DNA from: Terriglobia bacterium
GTDB lineage: Bacteria; Acidobacteriota; Terriglobia; Bryobacterales; Bryobacteraceae
Assembly (NCBI GenBank): GCA_020073615.1
Contig: JAIQEX010000051.1
Coordinates: forward strand, 1-42,304
Direction: 5' to 3'
Length of the DNA: 42,304 nucleotides
In this document: piece by piece, positions 15,061 through 22,983 of the stretch
Numbering within the stretch: the stretch's first letter is position 1
How the letters are laid out: each line of letters opens with the position of its first letter
Translations under genes and position numbers: made by a program
Notes under the pieces: generated by a model
Seen by the model: only the letters and a program-made list of their open reading frames with translations
Told to the model about the DNA's origin: nothing
Database searches by the model: none

Positions 15061-15102
15061 CCTCCATCTTTTTTCCATCCGCCCTCCCCTTTCCCTACTT
15101 CA

Positions 15103-15130
15103 TTGACAGACATTAGGGCGATGGTAGAAT
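15103..15130 (+). promoter_or_regulatory. Promoter of the cysteine operon
   Basis: TTGACA at 15103-15108, a 16-base spacer and TAGAAT at 15125-15130 give a good sigma-70-type promoter. Transcription would start near 15137, leaving a leader of about 87 bases before the cysM ATG. Confidence 0.65.
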
Positions 15131-15223
15131 GGAAAAAGCTCTGAGAGGGGATAATCCCTTTGGTTGCAGGCGCATGCAATATTCGCATCCTTGCCGCCGC
15201 GGATGAATCCAACAAGGTGACCT

Positions 15224-16174
15224 ATGGCGTACGTTCTCCCGGTTCCACATCTTGCCCGCACCGAAGCCGAGCCGCTGCTCGCGACCATCGGCAATACGCC
15301 GCTCCTGCGCCTGGAAAAAATTCCGCGGGAATTCCCCAGCATCGAGATCTTCGCCAAGGCCGAATACTTCAATCCCGGCGGTTCGGTGAAGGACCGCGCG
15401 GGATTAAACATGGTGCTCGATGGCGAGCGCTCCGGCAAGTTGAATCACAGCCGCATCATCCTCGACGCCACCAGCGGCAACACCGGCATCGCCTACGCCA
15501 TGATCGGCGCCAACCGCGGCTACAAGGTGAAGCTGGTGCTGCCGGGCAACGCTTCGCCCGAGCGCCAGCGCATCCTGAAAGCTTACGGCGCGGAGATGGT
15601 GTTCAGCGACCCCGCCGAGGGTTCCGACGGTGCCATACGCCTGTGCCGCCAGATCTACATGGCCGACCCCGACCTCTACTTCTATCCCGACCAGTACAAC
15701 AATCCGGCTAACTGGAAAGCCCACTTCGAGGGCACCGGGCCGGAGATCATCAAGCAGACCGGCGGGCGGCTCACGCACTTCGTGGCGGCCATGGGCACCA
15801 GCGGCACCTTCACCGGCACCACGCGGCGGCTGAAGCGCGACCTGCCGGAAGTGAAGTGCATTTCGGTGCAGCCCTCCAGCGGCTTTCACGGGCTCGAGGG
15901 GCTCAAGCACATGCCCACCGCCATACGGCCCGGCTTTTATGACGATGGCCTGGCCGACGGCAACCTGTGGATCGAAACCGAGGACGCCTACCGCATGGTC
16001 CGCCGCCTGGCGCGCGAAGAGGCGTTGCTGGTGGGCATCTCCTCGGGATGCAACGTGCTCGCCGCCACTTTGCTGGCGCGCGATCTGGCGGCGCGCGGCG
16101 AGCCGGCCACCATCGTGACCGTGCTGTGCGACAGCGCCGACAAATACCTGAGCGAGCATTTCTGGGACGAGTGA
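15224..16174 (+). CDS. cysM: PLP-dependent cysteine synthase, CysM-like
   Basis: 316 residues, a full-length cysteine synthase/cystathionine beta-synthase-fold enzyme. Lys56 in NPGGSVKDRAG binds PLP; TSGNTGIAYA, GTSGTFTGT and GISSGCN are the substrate and phosphate loops. The usual reaction is replacement of the beta-substituent of O-acetyl- or O-phosphoserine by a sulfur nucleophile. Two points favour a protein thiocarboxylate as sulfur donor: the next genes encode a JAMM peptidase and a CysO-like carrier, as in the Mycobacterium tuberculosis CysM-CysO-Mec+ route, and the LKHMPTAI segment seems to put a Lys where mycobacterial CysM has the O-phosphoserine-binding Arg220 (from memory, needs an alignment). 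The stop overlaps the next start (ATGA). Confidence 0.9.
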   Translation: MAYVLPVPHLARTEAEPLLATIGNTPLLRLEKIPREFPSIEIFAKAEYFNPGGSVKDRAGLNMVLDGERSGKLNHSRIILDATSGNTGIAYAMIGANRGYKVKLVLPGNASPERQRILKAYGAEMVFSDPAEGSDGAIRLCRQIYMADPDLYFYPDQYNNPANWKAHFEGTGPEIIKQTGGRLTHFVAAMGTSGTFTGTTRRLKRDLPEVKCISVQPSSGFHGLEGLKHMPTAIRPGFYDDGLADGNLWIETEDAYRMVRRLAREEALLVGISSGCNVLAATLLARDLAARGEPATIVTVLCDSADKYLSEHFWDE

Positions 16175-16590
16175 TGATCCGCATCGAACCGGAGCCCTGG
16201 GCGGCCATGGTGGCGCACGCCCGCCAGAGCTATCCCAACGAGTGCTGCGGCGCCATGCTGGGCGCGATTCAGGATGGCGGCAAGCTGGTGCGTGAAGCCG
16301 TGGCGCTCGAAAACGCTTACGACGGCCCGCAGGCCACACGCTACGAACTGCATCCGGCGGACCTGCTGGCCGCCGACCAGGCGGCGCGCGCGCGCGATAT
16401 GGACCTGATCGGCATCTACCACTCGCACCCCGATTGCGACGCCTACTTTTCCAAAACCGATTTGCAGAATTCCTGCCCCTGGTATTCGTTCGTCGTGTTA
16501 TCCATTCAAAAGGGCCAATTCGACCATGCCCACAGCTTTCTGCCCAATCCCGAGCAGACCGAGGCTCCCCAGGAGGAGTTGATCTACTGA
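16174..16590 (+). CDS. JAMM/MPN+ (M67) metallopeptidase, Mec+-like
   Basis: 138 residues. The zinc-binding JAMM motif is complete: Glu23 (PNECCG), then His83-x-His85-x7-Ser93-x2-Asp96 in YHSHPDCDAYFSKTD. In M. tuberculosis the similar Mec+ releases cysteine from the CysO-Cys adduct; in Pseudomonas the related QbsD trims residues after the Gly-Gly of the sulfur carrier QbsE. Both roles fit here: the carrier domain encoded next has its Gly-Gly buried inside a fusion protein. The ATG overlaps the cysM stop and the stop is one base before the next ATG. The next gene's ribosome-binding site (aggagga, 16571-16577) lies within this gene. Confidence 0.92.
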   Translation: MIRIEPEPWAAMVAHARQSYPNECCGAMLGAIQDGGKLVREAVALENAYDGPQATRYELHPADLLAADQAARARDMDLIGIYHSHPDCDAYFSKTDLQNSCPWYSFVVLSIQKGQFDHAHSFLPNPEQTEAPQEELIY

Positions 16591-16591
16591 T

Positions 16592-18046
16592 ATGGCCAAA
16601 GTTTTGATTCCCACGCCGCTGCGCCAGTTCACCGGCAAGCGGGACGCGGTGAGCGTCCCAGGCGCCACGGTGGGCGAAGTGCTGAACGCGCTCACCGCCG
16701 AGTACCCCGACCTACGCAAGCAGATCTTCAACGACGAAGGCAAGGTGCGCAGCTTCGTGAACGTGTACCTCAACGACGAAGACGTGCGCTACATGAGCAA
16801 GGACGCCACCGCCGCCCAGGACAGCGATACGATTTCGCTCGTGCCCTCGATCGCCGGCGGATCGGCCGTGACCGCGCCGCCCCAGGAGGGCGCGGCGCTC
16901 TCCAACGATGAAATCCTGCGCTACAGCCGGCACCTGATCATCCCCGAGGTGGGGATGGAGGGACAACAGAAGTTGAAAGCCGCCAAGGTGCTGCTGGTGG
17001 GCGCGGGCGGGCTCGGCGCGCCGCTCGGGTTGTACCTCGCCGCCGCCGGCGTGGGCCATATCGGCATGGTCGATTTCGACGTGGTGGACTTTACCAACCT
17101 GCAGCGCCAGGTGATCCACACCACGCAGGATGTCGGCCGGAAGAAGCTCGACTCCGCCGCCGACAAGATGCAGGCCATCAATCCCAACGTTACGGTGGTC
17201 AAGCACGAAATCGCGCTCTCGAGCGAAAACGCGCTCGACGTCCTCAAGGACTACGACATTGTGGTGGACGGCACCGACAACTTTCCCACGCGCTACCTGG
17301 TGAACGACGCCTGCGTGCTGCTGGGCAAGCCCAACGTGTACGGGTCGATTTTCCGCTTCGAGGGCCAAGCCACGGTGTTCGCCTATGAAGGCGGGCCGTG
17401 CTACCGCTGCCTGTACCCCGAACCGCCGCCGCCGGGCCTAGTGCCGAGCTGCGCCGAAGGCGGCGTGCTGGGCATCCTGCCGGGCACCATCGGGCTGATC
17501 CAAGCCACGGAAACCGTCAAGCTGATTCTGGGAATCGGCGAGCCGCTGGTGGGGCGGCTGCTGCTGTACGACGCGCTGGCCATGCGCTTCCGCGAGCTGA
17601 AGCTGCGCAAGAATCCGGAATGTCCGGTGTGCGGCGAGCACCCCACGATCACCAGGCTGATCGATTATCATCAATTCTGCGGCGTGCCACAGCAGCCGGC
17701 GGCGCCCGCCCAGGAGAGCAAGGTGAGCGAAGGCGAAGTCGAAGTGCAGGACGTAAAGGCGATGATGGACCGCGGCGACAAGTTCGTGCTGATCGATGTC
17801 CGCGAGCCGCACGAATACAAGATCTGCAACATCCCCGGCGCAAAACTGATCCCGCTGGGCGAAGTCCCCAAACGCCTGGGCGAGCTGGATCGCGAAGCCG
17901 ACATCGTAGTGCACTGCAAGAGCGGCATGCGCAGCGCCAAAGCCTGCGGCATCCTGCGGCAGGCCGGCTTCGAGCGCGTGCGCAACATGAAGGGCGGCAT
18001 CCTGGCCTGGAGCGACAAGGTAGACCCGAGCGTCCCGAAGTACTGA
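16592..18046 (+). CDS. CysO/MoaD-like carrier - E1 (MoeZ/MoeB-like) - rhodanese fusion protein
   Basis: 484 residues in three parts. Residues 1-90 are a ubiquitin-like sulfur carrier ending SLVPSIAGG, the Gly89-Gly90 that would be activated. After a Pro/Ala/Glu linker, residues ~104-370 form an E1-like adenylating enzyme: GAGGLGAPLG (137-146), a DFDVVDFTNLQRQ Arg-finger region, DGTDNFPTRYLVND, and two CxxC pairs (CYRC and CPVC) for zinc. Residues ~385-484 are a rhodanese with active Cys442 in HCKSGMRS. The E1 adenylates the carrier C-terminus and the rhodanese supplies sulfur, giving a thiocarboxylate. That needs a free Gly-Gly end, so cleavage after Gly90, perhaps by the neighbouring JAMM enzyme, is inferred. 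It is the last gene of the operon. Confidence 0.92.
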   Translation: MAKVLIPTPLRQFTGKRDAVSVPGATVGEVLNALTAEYPDLRKQIFNDEGKVRSFVNVYLNDEDVRYMSKDATAAQDSDTISLVPSIAGGSAVTAPPQEGAALSNDEILRYSRHLIIPEVGMEGQQKLKAAKVLLVGAGGLGAPLGLYLAAAGVGHIGMVDFDVVDFTNLQRQVIHTTQDVGRKKLDSAADKMQAINPNVTVVKHEIALSSENALDVLKDYDIVVDGTDNFPTRYLVNDACVLLGKPNVYGSIFRFEGQATVFAYEGGPCYRCLYPEPPPPGLVPSCAEGGVLGILPGTIGLIQATETVKLILGIGEPLVGRLLLYDALAMRFRELKLRKNPECPVCGEHPTITRLIDYHQFCGVPQQPAAPAQESKVSEGEVEVQDVKAMMDRGDKFVLIDVREPHEYKICNIPGAKLIPLGEVPKRLGELDREADIVVHCKSGMRSAKACGILRQAGFERVRNMKGGILAWSDKVDPSVPKY

Positions 18047-18064
18047 CGGCCAGGCTTCCGGCCG
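18047..18064. terminator. Possible bidirectional hairpin between converging genes
   Basis: CGGCC and GGCCG arms around an 8-base loop lie between the stop codons of the converging fusion gene and regulator gene. The stem is only five pairs and there is no T run, so this is weak. Confidence 0.3.
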
Positions 18065-18070
18065 AACGGA

Positions 18071-19228
18071 TCAGCCTCCTACCACGCGCGAGGCGATGAC
18101 CTGGTAATGACGCGAGTCCATCCCTTGGGACAGTACGCGCAGCAGCAATTCAAACCTCTGCACGCGGCCCGCCGGATTGATGCCGCGCGCGAGCAGTTCC
18201 TTGCGCAGGCGCGCGGGGTCGGTCAGCAGTTCGGAGGCCGCGCTCGTGCCCTCCGCGCTGGTTCCGGCCACCAGCAGCACCCAGCCCTTACCCGTGAGAT
18301 TAGGGAGCAGCGAGAGCATGGCATAAGCGATACCTGGCGAGGCGGTGATGGGGGACGGCTGCCACCGCGCCGGTTCACCCGGAAGGGGTGCGTGGTTCGC
18401 CATGTGAACCCTGGTAGCTGGTTCGATCTCGATGGCGAAGGTCAGAGTCTCACGAAACATCTCGACCCACGGGTTCGCCACGGCACTGCCGATCAGGATC
18501 ACGGGCTGCTCGCCTTTGAACTGTTCCATCTGCATTTTTCGCGCCGGTACCAGGAGCGCGGTGCGGCCGGTGGTCTCCAACATGGCGCTTACGCGCGCTG
18601 CGGCTACCGCGCTCACCACGCTGGTGTACTGGTTTCCCGAGCGCGGTGAAACCGACGCCAGTTCCGCGCCGAAGTTCCCGGTCCACTGTTCGCCCAGGAA
18701 TTCATCGAGGGTCAGCACCCGTTTGGCGACGACGTTGGAATAGATCGTATAGTTGACGTCGGTGATCCCTACGCGCACCACCTTTTGCGATCCAAATTGC
18801 GACCACGGCAGCAACTCCATACCGGGCGCCGGCGGAACCCGGCCGACCAGTTGCTGGTTGTACCACACCAGCACGCCGCAAGCCGCGGCAAGGGCGCCGA
18901 TCGCTGCCCAGGCGAGAGCAGGCAACCGCCACCACGGTGGCCGCGCCGAAGCCGGCAGCGATAAGTGACTGTCGGGCGGCAAGGCGTGGAACTCGAGCAT
19001 GTAGCTGCCCGCCGGCAGGCAGATCTGGACGCTCCCCGGCTCGCGGGCCAGGTCCGCGTTGGCGTAGTAGGTCAGGAGACGTTTGCGGACGCTCGCGGCC
19101 GAGACACGGACAATCGCATCCTTGCCGGTATCGTAGGCCGCATCCCGGCCAAACACATCCACCCCGATGGTGCGCTCTTTGAGTGGCGGCTCACCGCCGT
19201 CGAGGGCATGTTCCACCAGGTACCGCAA
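18071..19228 (-). CDS. Membrane-anchored protein with acidobacterial winged-helix-like N-terminal domain; start uncertain
   Basis: From the TTG at 19228 the product is 385 residues. Its first part, LKERTIGVDVFGRDAAYDTGKDAIVRVSA followed by RKRLLTYY and CLPAGSYM, matches a domain common in Solibacter-type proteins, with one membrane helix after it (ALAWAAIGALAAACGVLVWY) and a periplasmic domain of about 250 residues. Homology continues upstream of the TTG in the same frame (…SEELERVLHSHEFAASERSC) to about 19320, and the frame is open to the TAA at 19421-19423, but this extension has no ATG, GTG or TTG. An ATT at 19409-19411 or a CTG may be used, or the start was lost. It is divergent from the TonB receptor and may regulate it (inference). 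Confidence 0.72.
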   Translation of the reverse strand: MRYLVEHALDGGEPPLKERTIGVDVFGRDAAYDTGKDAIVRVSAASVRKRLLTYYANADLAREPGSVQICLPAGSYMLEFHALPPDSHLSLPASARPPWWRLPALAWAAIGALAAACGVLVWYNQQLVGRVPPAPGMELLPWSQFGSQKVVRVGITDVNYTIYSNVVAKRVLTLDEFLGEQWTGNFGAELASVSPRSGNQYTSVVSAVAAARVSAMLETTGRTALLVPARKMQMEQFKGEQPVILIGSAVANPWVEMFRETLTFAIEIEPATRVHMANHAPLPGEPARWQPSPITASPGIAYAMLSLLPNLTGKGWVLLVAGTSAEGTSAASELLTDPARLRKELLARGINPAGRVQRFELLLRVLSQGMDSRHYQVIASRVVGG

Positions 19229-19565
19229 GAGCGTGCAACTGCGCTCGCTGGCGGCAAACTCGTGGCTATGCAGGACCCGCTCCAGTTCCTCGGAAATGAG
19301 CTTGCGGGTCTTTACCGAAACCGGCGTTTCGTCCGCCGGGCCTGGCCGGGTACCCGGCCTGAGCCCTGCTACCTCCCCTGCGCCCGTAGTGGTCTCGCCT
19401 CTGGGGATAATGCTACCAGCTTAACCGTTAATCCGCAAGCAGCATAAAAGAATCTTATTATCAAAAACGTAGCGATATGTTAGGGAACCCGTTAAGGGTG
19501 GCTTTAAGGCTTGGCGAAGCGCACAATGAGAACGCTCCGAATCAGGACGGATGGAGGTTAGCCGC
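19229..19565. other. Divergent intergenic region and 5' extension of the leftward regulator-like gene
   Basis: The part up to 19420 is an open, family-like extension of the leftward gene without a normal start codon. The remaining 145 bases are AT-richer and should hold the promoters of both divergent genes; no consensus promoter stood out. ggagg at 19552-19556 is the ribosome-binding site of the receptor gene. Confidence 0.5.
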
Positions 19566-22500
19566 ATGAAGCGTCTACGTTTTGCATGCACCCTAGGATT
19601 GCTCCTATTGTGCTTCGCCCTCAGTTGTCTTGGGCAAACCGTTAATGCCACGCTGCTCGGTACGGTGACCGACAGCAGTGGCGCCGTGATCCCCAACGCC
19701 AAGGTGGTCATCACCGAAGTCAATACCGGAATCAACCGATCCGGTCAGAGCAATGAAAGCGGGAATTACACCTTCCCCAATCTGGCCCCCGGCCAATACA
19801 TCGTGGCGGTGGAGACTCCCGGCTTTAAGAAGGAGACGCGCAAGGATATTGACGTGATCGTCAACAGCACCACGCGCGTGGACATTCAGTTGCAGCCCGG
19901 CAGTCCGACCGAGACCATCGAAGTCACCGGAGCGCCGCCGCTGCTGCAGACCGACCGCGCCGATACGGGCATGAAGATTGAGATGGCCCAGGTGATGAAC
20001 ATGCCGTTGGGCACCAACCGGAATTTCCAAACCCTGCTGAACATGGTGCCGGGAACCACCATGGCGAGTTTCCAGCACTCCCAGTTCTTCAACGCCTCCA
20101 GCTCCCTGCAAACCGAGGTGAACGGCCAGATGCGGATGGGCAACAGCTACCAGATCGAGGGCATTGACGACAACGAGCGCACCGGCCTGCTGCAGATCCT
20201 GGTGCCGCCCATCGAGGCGATCCAGACCGTCGACGTATCCACCAGCAATTTCGAAGCCGAGCTGGGCCGGGCCAGCGGGGCCAATGTGAACGTGCAACTG
20301 AAATCGGGCACCAACAGCCTGCACGGAGCGGCCTACGAGTTCCTGCAAAACACTAAGCTGGATGCCCGCAGCTTCTTCAATCCCACGGTGGGGGCGGTGC
20401 ATTACAACTACTTCGGCGGCAACGTCGGCGGGCCCATCAAGAAGAACAAACTGTTCTTCTTCGGGGATTATCTGAAGGTCATGGACCACGAGGCGAATAC
20501 CAACCTGGTCACGGTTCCTTCCATGCAGTTTCGGGGAGGCGACCTGAGCGCCTCGCCCACCGTCATCTACGACCCCAAGACGGGCGCCCAGGATGGCAGC
20601 GGCACGGGGCGCACGCCCTTTGCGAACAACCAGATTACCCCGGATCGGATCAATCCGGTTTCGGCGAAAATCCTGGGGCTGGTGCCGGGGCCGAATCAGT
20701 CGTTCGTCCTCAACAACCCGAGCAACAACTACTACGCGACGCTGCCGTTCACCAAGGATACCGACTCGTTCGACGCGAAGATCGACTATAACCTCACCGA
20801 TAAGGACCGCCTCAGCGGCCGGTTCAGCTTCTCACGGCCGGTGGTCTTCCAGGCGCCCCTGTTCGGGCTGGCGGGCGGTCCGGGACCGAGCACGGCCTTT
20901 ATGGGGAAAGGCACGCAGAAGACCTACAGCTCCGGCATTAACTACGACCGGGTGGTATCCAACACCCTGGTGGCGGAGTTCCGGGTGGGCGTGGCCCACT
21001 ACCACAACGAGGCCCTGAACTCGGACTACGGCACGGCCGCGGCCAACAACATCGGCATTGTGGGGGCCAATGTGGATGCCTGGAGTAGCGGCATGTCGTG
21101 GATCAACATCAACGGCGGCGTGACCAATCCGCTGGTGGGCTATTCGCCCAGCCTGCCGTGGAAACGTGCCGAAGCCATCTTCAACATGGTCAACACCTGG
21201 ACCAAGACGGTGGCCAACCACACCATCAAATGGGGCGTGGACCTGCGGCGGCTGCGCGACGACCTCCTGCAAACGCAGAATTTCAGCCCCCGCGGGCGGT
21301 TCGAGTTCGATGTCGCGCAGACTTCCACACCGGGCGCCAAGACCGGCTTTGGCAACAGCTTCGCCAGCTTTCTGCTGGACCAGCCGAGCCTGGTGGGGCG
21401 CGACCTCGCAACTTACTTTCCAACCTATCGCGCCTGGGAGTTCTTCGCCTTCGGCCAGGACAAGTGGGTAGTGACGCCCAAACTGACCCTGGACCTGGGC
21501 CTGCGTTGGGAATTCTACCCGCCGGCCACGCCGCGCTTCGCGGGCGGCTTCTCCAATTACAATCCCTTCAACAACACCCTGGTGATTGCGGGGGTGGGCA
21601 ATAACCCCAACAACCTGGGCATGAAGACGCGCTACAGTTACTTCGCGCCGCGCCTGGGGTTGGCCTACCGTTTGGGTGACAAGACGGTGCTGCGCGCGGG
21701 GTTTGGCATCAGCTACACACCATTCCCGGATAACAAGTACGCGTTCGACAATTTTCCGATCAAGGCCAACAACCAGTTCTCGCCGGCCGGTCTCGGCTTC
21801 GGACCGGCAGTGCTTCCCAACGGCCAGGCCGCCACGTTCCAGGCGGGTCTGCCGGCGCCGGTTCCGATCGTCATTCCGGCCAACGGGGTGATCTCCAATC
21901 CCAGTGCCAGCTCGGCGTATGAATGGATTCCCACCGATTACAAGAACCCCTACGTGGAATCCTGGAATCTCTCGGTGCAGCAGGCCCTGCCGGCCCACTT
22001 CACCCTGGATGCCTCTTACGTGGGGAACCACGGCGTGCGCACGGCGGCGGCCCCCAACATCAACGCGGCTACCGTGATCGGCCTGGGCACCAAAGGCCAG
22101 CCGGAGTATCCGCGAACCGCCAATACGGTGCAGTATTGGCAAGGCTTCTCCTCCATGTACAACGCATTGCAGGCGAAGTTCAATCGCCGGCTCTCCACCG
22201 GTCTGCTGATTACCACGTCCTATACGTTTGCCAAAGGCATGGGCTACCAGGACGGCGACGATGGCGGGCTGCTGTTCTATATCAATACGCAACGCAACTA
22301 TGCGCGCACCAGTTTCGACCGTACCCAAACCTTCGTGCAGAGCTACGTTTACGACCTGCCGCTGGGCAAAGGCAAACACTGGTTGAATGCCGGACCGGCA
22401 GCGATGATCCTGGGCGGCTGGCAGATCAACGGCACGCTCAGTTTAATGACCGGGACGCCGTTCGACGTGCGCTACAGCTCGAGCGGCCTGAACGCACCCG

Positions 22501-22883
22501 GCAACACACAGACCGCGGACCAGATTGCTCCGGTCCAGATCCTGCACGGGATCAACAACGGCAATCCGTGGTTTAGCACGACGAGCTTCGCGGCGCCGGC
22601 GGCGGGGGTATTCGGGAGCGTGGGCCGGGACAGCCTGACGGGGCCCGGTCTGTTCGGCCTCAACGCCTCGTTGTTCAAAACCATCCAGGTGAAGGAGCGG
22701 TGGAAGCTGGAGCTGCGCTGTGAGGCCTTCAGCCTGACCAACACGCCGCAATTCAACAACCCTGGCAACACCCTCGGCAACGCCAGCTTCGGCTATGTCA
22801 CCGGGACCCTCGGCAGCGGCAGCGGAGTGAATGGGACAGGCGGCGGGCGCGCCTTCCAGTTGGGTGCGAGGTTGAGCTTCTAA
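19566..22883 (+). CDS. Oar-like TonB-dependent receptor with carboxypeptidase-regulatory-like domain
   Basis: 1,105 residues. The start at 19566 is preferred over the in-frame ATG at 19551 because ggagg lies nine bases before it. A signal peptide (LGLLLLCFALSCLGQ) leads to a beta-sandwich repeat (ATLLGTVTDSSGAVIPNAKV … SGNYTFPNLAPGQY) of the carboxypeptidase-regulatory type, then a plug domain (QTVDVSTSNFEAELGRASGA, then NVQLKSGTNSLHG) and a large outer-membrane barrel ending in …FQLGARLSF, with the terminal Phe expected for barrel assembly. Such receptors take up large ligands such as oligosaccharides in Acidobacteriota and Bacteroidota. The secreted GH2 enzyme encoded next suggests a glycan as substrate. 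No separate SusD-like gene is present. Confidence 0.95.
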   Translation: MKRLRFACTLGLLLLCFALSCLGQTVNATLLGTVTDSSGAVIPNAKVVITEVNTGINRSGQSNESGNYTFPNLAPGQYIVAVETPGFKKETRKDIDVIVNSTTRVDIQLQPGSPTETIEVTGAPPLLQTDRADTGMKIEMAQVMNMPLGTNRNFQTLLNMVPGTTMASFQHSQFFNASSSLQTEVNGQMRMGNSYQIEGIDDNERTGLLQILVPPIEAIQTVDVSTSNFEAELGRASGANVNVQLKSGTNSLHGAAYEFLQNTKLDARSFFNPTVGAVHYNYFGGNVGGPIKKNKLFFFGDYLKVMDHEANTNLVTVPSMQFRGGDLSASPTVIYDPKTGAQDGSGTGRTPFANNQITPDRINPVSAKILGLVPGPNQSFVLNNPSNNYYATLPFTKDTDSFDAKIDYNLTDKDRLSGRFSFSRPVVFQAPLFGLAGGPGPSTAFMGKGTQKTYSSGINYDRVVSNTLVAEFRVGVAHYHNEALNSDYGTAAANNIGIVGANVDAWSSGMSWININGGVTNPLVGYSPSLPWKRAEAIFNMVNTWTKTVANHTIKWGVDLRRLRDDLLQTQNFSPRGRFEFDVAQTSTPGAKTGFGNSFASFLLDQPSLVGRDLATYFPTYRAWEFFAFGQDKWVVTPKLTLDLGLRWEFYPPATPRFAGGFSNYNPFNNTLVIAGVGNNPNNLGMKTRYSYFAPRLGLAYRLGDKTVLRAGFGISYTPFPDNKYAFDNFPIKANNQFSPAGLGFGPAVLPNGQAATFQAGLPAPVPIVIPANGVISNPSASSAYEWIPTDYKNPYVESWNLSVQQALPAHFTLDASYVGNHGVRTAAAPNINAATVIGLGTKGQPEYPRTANTVQYWQGFSSMYNALQAKFNRRLSTGLLITTSYTFAKGMGYQDGDDGGLLFYINTQRNYARTSFDRTQTFVQSYVYDLPLGKGKHWLNAGPAAMILGGWQINGTLSLMTGTPFDVRYSSSGLNAPGNTQTADQIAPVQILHGINNGNPWFSTTSFAAPAAGVFGSVGRDSLTGPGLFGLNASLFKTIQVKERWKLELRCEAFSLTNTPQFNNPGNTLGNASFGYVTGTLGSGSGVNGTGGGRAFQLGARLSF

Positions 22884-22983
22884 GATCAACCAGGCGAAGA
22901 GCGGGTCCGTTTACCGTCCGGGCAGGGCCTCACCCGGCGTGGGGCTCAGCCTGAGCTTTGGAAATCGTCACAGGAGTCAAGCC

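Larger units (their letters stand above)
14904..15223. other. Intergenic stretch with a gene fossil and the cysteine-operon promoter
   Basis: About 320 bases between the divergent antitoxin and CysM-like genes. It holds a 3' fragment of a DUF3455 gene (14992-15060), a T- and C-rich stretch, a sigma-70-like promoter (15103-15130) and a leader of about 85 bases before cysM. The leader contains a short inverted repeat (GGGGATAATCCC at 15148-15159) and aaggtg before the ATG. No known riboswitch was recognised. Confidence 0.6.

Noticed and set aside
15129-15206. Small frame with Cys codons before the cysteine operon, as a possible attenuator peptide
   Set aside because: Its ATG overlaps the -10 box, so it would not be in the transcript. 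A later 10-codon frame (from 15174) has one Cys and no ribosome-binding site. No terminator/antiterminator pair is evident.
15137-15223. Possible SAM or cysteine-related riboswitch in the cysM leader
   Set aside because: The leader is under 90 bases with one short hairpin; none of the conserved cores of known riboswitches was recognised.
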